A DNA stretch of 56,048 bases. Source: a virus. The DNA lies in IMG/VR virus record IMGVR_UViG_3300020193_000026, positions 1 through 56,048 of that record. One strand, given 5' to 3'. The translations under genes were made by a program, and so were the position numbers. Shown here one piece after another: positions 49,410 through 56,048 of this stretch. The notes below the pieces were generated by a model, which worked only from the letters and a program-made list of their open reading frames with translations, was not told the origin of the DNA and ran no database searches. Every line of letters begins with the position of its first letter. Position 1 is the stretch's first letter.

Positions 49410-51343
49410 TTACATACAGCTTAGTCTCTCCAGATTCCCCAGCGGAAGCCGGAGAAATTAGCCTCCAGATTGATGCGACAAACGGCTCTGAGCCAACAGA
49501 TGGGATGCTGGACAGTATCGTCGTAAGCATCAACGACATCCCGGTATCAACAGAGACGGAAGTGGATGAGGACACTATCCACATCACTGCTAGCTTCATT
49601 GCAATCGGCAATCAGGAGATGAGGATCTCTATCCTCGGAGCGGACGAGAGCGGTCAGTCAACAGGGCATTTTAACTTGTTCGTGTCTCCTGAATCATTAT
49701 ATAGGACGCCAGACTATGTATATGCTCCATACATGGAGCAATTAGCTGCATACATGCCAGACTACACAAGGGCCGGCGTCGATCGATACTCAGTGTTCCA
49801 ACAGCTACTAAACCCCATCGCCCTCAAAATGGATAACATTCGCCAAAGAATACAGTCCCACAATCGCTCATTGCTAATCAACGCAGCAGACCTTCTGGAT
49901 CCTGATTGGCTGTATGAGTATGAGCTGTCTTCTGGTGAGAGGTTTAACTTTACCATAAGCAGTGAAGGAGACTCTTCGGTCGTTCCTCCTGTTGTATGGG
50001 GGTACTCTGGGGTGAATAGAGTTCAATTGACAGCCTGTGAGTCATTCAGGGACTTTTGGGAGGAAGCCGTCCCCACAAGGTTTGTTGTGGAAGAGTCAGT
50101 AAGTCCGGCGCTGACTACCCTGACGCCATCTGTCTCGATTAGAGAGCTAGCCTCTGTCAAGCCCTTCGACGTCCCAACAAATGGTAGAGTCCACATTGAT
50201 ATTCACTCAGTCGGGTCGGTCGTTGACATCACGGGTCGCGAGCTCGGCCAGACATACATTTTCCTCAAGGGTACAAGTGCAACGGGGGCAGCACAGGTGG
50301 AGGAGATCCTTATCCTAGAGGAAGGGACTGTTTCCAGCAAGCTGAACTGGTCCAGGGTTGACGCCGTGAGCCTAGAGACGAATATCGAATTGGCGACCGC
50401 AGAGGCGGTATTCGGGCTGTTTCCCCCTCGTCTTGGTGTCAGGACAGAGCCCTCGTTCAAGAGTGTCTTAAACAGGCGCACAGACACCATAAAGTGGCAA
50501 GTAGGGGAGGATGAGATTGGGAGCTTTATTGATAAGCTTTTGTCTGGAGAGGGGCACTTGATAGACATCGCCAGAGGGACCAGCTCCTTCCGTCCAGTCC
50601 AGCGATACAGACTTGCAGACATTAACGGAGAGGCCGTCTCGGTTGCCGACTATAGCATGAACTTGAGCGGGAACCTTTTCTATGGCATAGATGCAGATAA
50701 GATATATATTTGGGATAGGCGAGATCGGTTGCCGTCTAACTTGACGCTAATGACAGGAGCCACAGAGCAGCCTGAACAAACTTTTACATTGGTTGCTTAC
50801 GATCTACAAACGGTAGAAGACGACCTTCCAAACGTTACCTTGTCGATCGAGATGGAGAGGCCGATAGGCATTAAGACAGCTAGGTCTTGGATGTGGAGTG
50901 TGATCAAGCCGGATGGGGAGACTTTATATATTAAACCATCGACCGGAGAGTTTTTCGAGTATGAGTATTGGAATGATAATCCGATACCAATCAACTACTA
51001 TGGAATTAAAGAAAGGAACTTCGACCTAACCCTGGATGAAATCGGCGACTACATATTCGAATTGCAGGTTTTGTATACGGACGGCACGATCGAAGTGGTT
51101 CGCAGAGTATTTCAGTTGCATCAAAAGAATGCCATCGCTCAGTACGACCTCGGTCATCTTATTGACTTAATTGATGAAGTTAATCGCATCCATGTTACGG
51201 AAAATGGTGAGATCTGGGTTTCAAATGCAGAAACGATATACAATCTTCGTCCAGTCTACGATACCTTCATGATTGATGTCGATAACAACAAGCTTTACTT
51301 CAGAGAGGAATTTGATTCTATAGAGGTTGAGTTCAATGAGTAA
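49406..51343 (+). CDS. Baseplate/tail-tip protein
   Basis: 645 aa, no single family recognised. The first 100 residues have an Ig-like strand pattern (EAGEISLQIDATNGS, SIVVSINDIPVSTETEVDEDTIHITASF). A helical stretch (LLNPIALKMDNIRQRIQSHN) and a C-terminal part with several strand-rich domains follow. It has an ATGA overlap with the J-like gene, and the next gene overlaps its stop. In contractile tails the gene after gpJ is usually the second wedge partner (gpI/gp7 type), which is the best guess. The size is larger than P2 gpI. Confidence 0.74.
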   Translation: MITYSLVSPDSPAEAGEISLQIDATNGSEPTDGMLDSIVVSINDIPVSTETEVDEDTIHITASFIAIGNQEMRISILGADESGQSTGHFNLFVSPESLYRTPDYVYAPYMEQLAAYMPDYTRAGVDRYSVFQQLLNPIALKMDNIRQRIQSHNRSLLINAADLLDPDWLYEYELSSGERFNFTISSEGDSSVVPPVVWGYSGVNRVQLTACESFRDFWEEAVPTRFVVEESVSPALTTLTPSVSIRELASVKPFDVPTNGRVHIDIHSVGSVVDITGRELGQTYIFLKGTSATGAAQVEEILILEEGTVSSKLNWSRVDAVSLETNIELATAEAVFGLFPPRLGVRTEPSFKSVLNRRTDTIKWQVGEDEIGSFIDKLLSGEGHLIDIARGTSSFRPVQRYRLADINGEAVSVADYSMNLSGNLFYGIDADKIYIWDRRDRLPSNLTLMTGATEQPEQTFTLVAYDLQTVEDDLPNVTLSIEMERPIGIKTARSWMWSVIKPDGETLYIKPSTGEFFEYEYWNDNPIPINYYGIKERNFDLTLDEIGDYIFELQVLYTDGTIEVVRRVFQLHQKNAIAQYDLGHLIDLIDEVNRIHVTENGEIWVSNAETIYNLRPVYDTFMIDVDNNKLYFREEFDSIEVEFNE

Positions 51344-52655
51344 GATATTCTCAGGCACAGCCATAATCGATGGGACTTCTTATGAAGTTCGCGGGCCGTT
51401 CTCCGTTTCTGGTTCTAGACTAACAGGAACACTGTCCTTTGTTGAAGACGATCAATTCGTTTTACCAATAAATGCAAAGGTAGTTAACAATCAGCTAACA
51501 ACATCTCAAAATTTCTTTTTTCTGGATCCGACATCCACAGTGATAAAGGTATTTCCGATCCAGGCAGTAGATACTTCTATCGATAGCAATTTTACGGCGA
51601 TCAACATTGAAGCCGATATTCTGATTGGGCTTACCGAAGCAACGCTCGTCATTTCACTTAATTCGGAAGAGGCTAGAATCTCTGCAGACAGCCTCGATGA
51701 AGACAGTCTAGAAGAAGTAAACACGAGGACAAGGAAGACCCTGACACGAGTTCGAATCAATGAAGTGGGGAACTTGTTCGACCACTTCGGAGCGGTATTG
51801 TCACTTCCCCGAATTGAGGGTGAGCTAAACAAATCCTACGGTGGCCGCATAAGATCGCTCCCAGCCAAGAGACGTGGCTCAGATTACCGAGGGCTTCTAA
51901 ATGCAATCAACTTGGAGCTTGATCTCACAGAGCGAGAGGCAATTCGGATAACAATCCGAGAGAATCCGTCTTCTCCAGAAGGTAAATTGAGACTTGTTGT
52001 TGAGGAAGGGTCCATCAAACTATACAGCGAGTGGGTCAGCGAAGAGGACCAGCGCCAGGGCCTCCGTCCAGTTTTAGAACAAGAAGCCCTTCTCGGGCAG
52101 GAGCCAATCAAGACGGTTGGCAAGTTAGTAGACTGGATAAATGAAAGTGCAAACTTTAAGGCGAGTTTGATTGTGGACAGCAACCTCTCGACAGAGTTCA
52201 TCACCCAGTTCGATTCACGAATTGTAACCAGGGAGGAGCTGAATGGGCAGGAGATTATTAGTTTCAAATATAAGAATGTAGTCCCGGGCTCGGTCCTATT
52301 TGCAAGTGCGACGTCTCTGAGACGCGAGAGACCGCTTGAATCAACACTAGAAGCTGTTGGGGAATATAAGATCAACTATCCTGAAGGATTGCTTTATTGC
52401 TATTCTCCACCAGCAGAGCGAGTTAAGGTCTCATATCTGGTAGGTCTAAATGATTTCAAATTAACTATCTCAGATGTTAAGATAGTGGATCTCGCGACCA
52501 AGGGGGCCCAGTCTCTTTATTTTGAGCAAGTCGACAGGCCATTTTATAAGACATTGAGTGAAAGTACTGTCAATGGAATGCCAACAGAAAAGATGTACAA
52601 GATAATTCGAGAGATTCTGACTGCTGGAGACTTTGATCAGTATTGGGGTGAATAA
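51336..52655 (+). CDS. Baseplate-associated structural protein
   Basis: 439 aa from the ATG at 51336 (GAGG nine bases upstream). A TTG nine bases earlier is in frame but not needed. It overlaps the previous stop by 8 bases. The N-terminal third is strand-rich (FSVSGSRLTGTLSFVEDDQF, FPIQAVDTSIDSNFTAINIEADILIGLTEATLVI), the middle has a helix-turn part with a basic GGRIRSLPAKRRGSDYRG stretch, and the C-terminus returns to strands. No family recognised. The setting between wedge and fibre genes supports a baseplate or fibre-attachment role. Confidence 0.73.
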   Translation: MSKIFSGTAIIDGTSYEVRGPFSVSGSRLTGTLSFVEDDQFVLPINAKVVNNQLTTSQNFFFLDPTSTVIKVFPIQAVDTSIDSNFTAINIEADILIGLTEATLVISLNSEEARISADSLDEDSLEEVNTRTRKTLTRVRINEVGNLFDHFGAVLSLPRIEGELNKSYGGRIRSLPAKRRGSDYRGLLNAINLELDLTEREAIRITIRENPSSPEGKLRLVVEEGSIKLYSEWVSEEDQRQGLRPVLEQEALLGQEPIKTVGKLVDWINESANFKASLIVDSNLSTEFITQFDSRIVTREELNGQEIISFKYKNVVPGSVLFASATSLRRERPLESTLEAVGEYKINYPEGLLYCYSPPAERVKVSYLVGLNDFKLTISDVKIVDLATKGAQSLYFEQVDRPFYKTLSESTVNGMPTEKMYKIIREILTAGDFDQYWGE

Positions 52656-55435
52656 TGAGTGACGGTATAAATCAAGGCGGTGACCCAGTCCTATTCGGAG
52701 CCTTTAAGGTTGTAACCAAAAGCGAGAGTCACGCTCTGTTCAGAGACCTTCCTGGGTGGAAGTTTGACGAAGGGCTGTGGCAGTCTCCGGATATATTGAA
52801 CTCATTCTTTACCTTGCCTCTCGCAAGTGACCTAGACCTGACTCAGATTCCGGACACTTACTTCAAGTCGGGCATCGGTGGTGGCGCGGCGATAGAGCTA
52901 GACGAGATAAATTTCCTCGACGAAGGGTTTGTCCTTGGCTGGACCCCAGGAGTAATCCCTGGAGATTATTGGGTATTTAGAAACCCAGACTATCTTCATA
53001 GTTCCGAGAGCATATTGAACGTCCCTGCAAATGACATCACGTTCACGTATATTCCTGACACAGATCCGGGGACAGTGGACCAAGACTCTGTCCGGTCGCA
53101 CATAGACCTGGAATTCGAGCCGAGCCTCATCTCTCCTGTTATGGTTAAGCGTCTAACTCGTGACAAGAATTTTGCTATCAAGCATGGAGCCACCTTCACC
53201 CAGGTATCTAAGTTTACTGGCATTGCTACGAACGGAATCGAGCAGGACGGCGACGACTATAACAATACCGACAGAAGCAAGTTAGAGTTCAAGTTGGTCA
53301 AGAATGACTCTGACCCACACTGGAACGAACCAATCCTCCTCGGCAGGAATAGCGCACTTCAAGAGAACATACTACGCATAAAGATGGACGATCATCCGAT
53401 TCGAAGTTGGGGGACCAGATTCTCGAGAAAGGATCTCTTCAGAAGAGAACTGCCCTTTTCTACCTGGCACGAAAGATTCGTCGATCCGGATCAGTCCTTA
53501 GAGACGGGTGATTATGCAGTGGGCTATCAAGGAAGCAGTGGCGCCGGAACTGGCGTATGGCTTTGGAAGGGCGACTCAGACCTTCCCGCAAACCTCGGCA
53601 CCTTTAGCTATAAACCAAACAAGCCAATAAGACTACAATTCAATCAAGACATTCGTAGAGTCCATGACTCCATAGAGCTTACAGATCGCGTAGTCGGGAT
53701 TGACGGAGAGACCTTCTTCCTGCAACATTTTCCTGTATTAGACCTATCCAGCTTCGAGAATGAGGACTCTATTGGAGAGCTGACACTGGATACTGAAAGT
53801 CTTCAGCTCTATGTAGACGAAGTTCAGTGGACAAGGGTCCAGAGCCTAGAGGCCCTTACAGAAGAAGATGATCCGAATGTGTTTGAGTTGAACCCGCTAT
53901 GGGGAACTGTCCGTTTTGGAAATGGGGGCAACGTAGTAAATGCAGGATCCCCAATATACGGCAATCGACCAGACGGAACTGTAACTGCAACATGGACCTC
54001 AGTCCCATATATAAGGTATGACAGAAAGCACCGTGTCGGCATATTCTCAGACCCAACAGAAGATCTGGATCCACTAACGAATGCGTTGAAGCAAGGATTC
54101 CTGGTGCTGGATAATCGCCGCCTTGTCCCGTGGAAGATCATATTGACAACAAGCAGCCCATCAGAACTCAACAACATAGGGACCTTGTATCATGGAAAGT
54201 TGGTGGAAGGCGAACTCGAGGGCCTGGGCGTCCCTCCCACGTCAGAGGCAGACATTACAGTCCTGAGAGCACGAGTGGTCGCAATCGGGACTCCACCCCA
54301 AGGAGTTCCGAACGTTCCTGTAGAATTCGTTTGCGATGATGGGCTCCTGACATTCACCCAGTCTGCAGCAGTCACGGACGGAGATGGATATGCTTATACA
54401 GAGGCATTCGGCAAGAGCAACTTCAGTGAGTATGTCCTGAAGGTCCACCTCTTCAACGCAACAGAAGAGCCAATATTCAACCCGTTAGCAGCCAGCCTGA
54501 ATGCGGCCTTCACTCCCCTTGATCCTATCGTTACGGACAGAGAGCCAGAGGCTGCCGTTAACTGGAACGGGAGCGGGGCCAATTGGACAAAAAATGCCCT
54601 AATTATCACAGAGCAAGTAGACGACCCTGTCTCAGGAATCTATCTGTTCGTCGTAAGCACACCAGGGGCAACTACCATAGACGACTATGATGATGACCCC
54701 CGCGCCGCTGAAGACTATCTGACCCCATTCAATTCCACGACCCGAGATGGGGGTTTAGCCAAGGTCTGGTCCTACGCAGATGGGGATGCCAATAAGATCG
54801 TCCACCCAGTCGAAGTGGTCCAAATCTCGAATGAGCAAGCCATTCTAGTCTTTGACCGCGAGCTTCCTGCTGGGCAGCTCGTGATGGGTTACAGAGTAGT
54901 TATTGACAGAACCAGCACTGTTTATGCGAAGACGGTTGAGACCCCTGTCCTCTTAAGCAATGAGCTGAACTTCTACCTATCATTGAATGAAACAATGAAG
55001 GGACAGTGGAAGCTTCCTAACTTGCGAGGCGGAGATGCCGATGGCTTTCATGAGGATGACCCCGATGAGGAGAACGTTGATAGTTCGAGGATTGGGACTG
55101 CGACGTATATCTCTCCGAACGATTATCACGTTATCGAATTACGCAATGATGGTGACGAGGTGATAGTGAACGGGGAGGCCGGCATGACCCTTATTGTTGT
55201 AGGTGAGGGCTTTGTAAGCATAGACAACGGCCCTTCTGTCTACATCATTAAAACAAATGAGAATGGGACAATCGCTAGTTTGAAAGATATTACGTCATCA
55301 TCAACAGTGATTAACGCAAACAGAATTCAAATCGATAGTCTGCCGACCCCTCCCACAGGAAGTCTTGGAGATTATTATATTGCAGTTTCTAGCTTCAGTG
55401 GACATACTAGCAAGTTGTTCACTTATATAGGATAA
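52655..55435 (+). CDS. Large baseplate/fibre protein with Big_1-type domain
   Basis: 926 aa. It starts in a TAATG overlap. The protein is strand-rich and acidic throughout. Residues about 533-612 match a bacterial Ig-like (Big_1/invasin) pattern: VLRARVVAIGTPPQGVPNVPVEFVCDDG, then AAVTDGDGYAYTEA. The C-terminus includes short shaft-like repeats and a domain ending in the GSLGDYYIAVSSFSG type of segment common near fibre tips. This suggests an elongated baseplate arm or tail fibre with a host-binding tip. It is separated by four bases from the next gene. Confidence 0.77.
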   Translation: MSDGINQGGDPVLFGAFKVVTKSESHALFRDLPGWKFDEGLWQSPDILNSFFTLPLASDLDLTQIPDTYFKSGIGGGAAIELDEINFLDEGFVLGWTPGVIPGDYWVFRNPDYLHSSESILNVPANDITFTYIPDTDPGTVDQDSVRSHIDLEFEPSLISPVMVKRLTRDKNFAIKHGATFTQVSKFTGIATNGIEQDGDDYNNTDRSKLEFKLVKNDSDPHWNEPILLGRNSALQENILRIKMDDHPIRSWGTRFSRKDLFRRELPFSTWHERFVDPDQSLETGDYAVGYQGSSGAGTGVWLWKGDSDLPANLGTFSYKPNKPIRLQFNQDIRRVHDSIELTDRVVGIDGETFFLQHFPVLDLSSFENEDSIGELTLDTESLQLYVDEVQWTRVQSLEALTEEDDPNVFELNPLWGTVRFGNGGNVVNAGSPIYGNRPDGTVTATWTSVPYIRYDRKHRVGIFSDPTEDLDPLTNALKQGFLVLDNRRLVPWKIILTTSSPSELNNIGTLYHGKLVEGELEGLGVPPTSEADITVLRARVVAIGTPPQGVPNVPVEFVCDDGLLTFTQSAAVTDGDGYAYTEAFGKSNFSEYVLKVHLFNATEEPIFNPLAASLNAAFTPLDPIVTDREPEAAVNWNGSGANWTKNALIITEQVDDPVSGIYLFVVSTPGATTIDDYDDDPRAAEDYLTPFNSTTRDGGLAKVWSYADGDANKIVHPVEVVQISNEQAILVFDRELPAGQLVMGYRVVIDRTSTVYAKTVETPVLLSNELNFYLSLNETMKGQWKLPNLRGGDADGFHEDDPDEENVDSSRIGTATYISPNDYHVIELRNDGDEVIVNGEAGMTLIVVGEGFVSIDNGPSVYIIKTNENGTIASLKDITSSSTVINANRIQIDSLPTPPTGSLGDYYIAVSSFSGHTSKLFTYIG

Positions 55436-55439
55436 GAAA

Positions 55440-56048
55440 ATGGCCGACATACTTAGTGATATCTATCCCGTACCTGTAAGCTTTGTCGACGGTCAGCAGC
55501 CAACCGCACGCTTTCTGAATGCTTGGGCTGCACAGATCGACATCGCCTTTGCTGTACTTGCTCGTATCATCGGTGACTTTGACGGAGAGTCTAGTGAGCA
55601 GGCTACTTACATTTCCAACTTAGTCAGGACAATTGGAAGCATGGGATGGCTGGACTCCCGGTTGCCCCGTGGTCTGAAGTACGGACTCGCCGACTTTGAC
55701 AACACCTTTCCAACCTTGATTGAGACACTCTCGATTGGGACAAAGGAGACAGTTCTCAGCTTCATTCCAAGATCAGATGATACTACCATAGATGCAGGCA
55801 CCATCAGTGGTTGGCAAAAGGTTAATGTCGGGTCATCGACGAATCCAGGTTTGCGCCTTAGTGCGGTAAACCAGTGGACTCATTGGTCACGCAAAGTCTA
55901 TACAACCACCAACATTCCTGACGGAGCCAAAATTCAGTATGAGGTCGATCCTGATTCTGTCCCCGCTCGTGCACAGGATTACTACGACACATACGGTCCG
56001 AATTCAGGAGCTAATGTAGTTCCTAACATTTATGAGATTGCATCTGTA
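55440..56048 (+). CDS. Baseplate or tail-fibre protein (3' end cut by window)
   Basis: 203 codons open to the right edge without a stop, starting at the ATG after GATAAG. The first residues (MADILSDIYPVPVSFVDGQQPTARFLNAWAAQ) form a helical attachment region with a Trp. Later residues are strand-rich with Asn/Asp turns (TISGWQKVNVGSSTNPGLRL). It is probably the next baseplate or fibre protein in the late run. The truncated end prevents assignment. Confidence 0.7.
   Translation, partial: MADILSDIYPVPVSFVDGQQPTARFLNAWAAQIDIAFAVLARIIGDFDGESSEQATYISNLVRTIGSMGWLDSRLPRGLKYGLADFDNTFPTLIETLSIGTKETVLSFIPRSDDTTIDAGTISGWQKVNVGSSTNPGLRLSAVNQWTHWSRKVYTTTNIPDGAKIQYEVDPDSVPARAQDYYDTYGPNSGANVVPNIYEIASV

Overview
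The window is a 56 kb one-strand block of virion genes from a large contractile-tailed bacteriophage (a myovirus). Every supported gene reads on the + strand. Genes are packed tightly, with many TAATG or ATGA junctions and no gap above about 120 bp. I see no tRNA, CRISPR array, insertion sequence or bacterial housekeeping gene. The host cannot be read from the sequence. Base composition looks near balanced, and Shine-Dalgarno sites of GGAG/AAGGA type precede many genes.

Layout. (1) 48-10908: an unknown Gly/Ala-rich protein, then the large terminase (TerL), four small or medium unknown proteins, and the portal. TerL carries one LAGLIDADG intein inside its ATP-binding P-loop. The portal carries two related inteins separated by only five residues, and ends in a Mu F-like minor head domain. 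(2) 10901-15833: a prohead protease fused to a scaffold, with a likely nested scaffold start, then a probable capsid-associated protein, the HK97-fold major capsid protein and a decoration-type protein. (3) 15912-23748: Ig-like, fibre-like and unrecognised proteins, some probably head surface and neck proteins, ending in a candidate tail terminator. (4) 23761-30919: tail sheath with an inserted extra domain, three related tail-tube-fold proteins, and two candidate tail-assembly chaperones. (5) 30920-46982: three giant proteins of 1302, 1851 and 2200 aa. The first is the best tape-measure candidate and the third is a baseplate hub with a lysozyme-like domain. (6) 46983-56048: baseplate spike/OB-type proteins, gp25-like wedge, gpJ-like wedge, then large baseplate/fibre proteins. 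The last gene runs off the window.

The most striking observation is the 1851-aa protein at 34828-40383. It has a GDK-x4-KG segment resembling the lysine motif of the RNA polymerase beta-subunit double-psi barrel. About 750 residues later it has DFDDD, which keeps all three aspartates of the catalytic DFDxD/DFDGD motif of beta-prime. An IGxxxN segment follows, reminiscent of two-barrel polymerases. Lying between the tape-measure candidate and the hub, it is best read as a virion-associated two-barrel RNA polymerase encoded in a myovirus tail module. The idea resembles the virion RNA polymerase of crAss-like phages, but in a different setting.

How the parts work together: protease, scaffold, capsid proteins and portal build the head; TerL and portal package DNA; sheath, tube, tape measure and hub build the contractile tail; wedge and fibre proteins form the baseplate. 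The giant proteins with membrane-like segments, including the putative polymerase, are candidates for delivery into the cell with the DNA. Factor-independent terminators after the major capsid, fibre and tail-tube genes suggest that the abundant products are partly separated transcriptionally.
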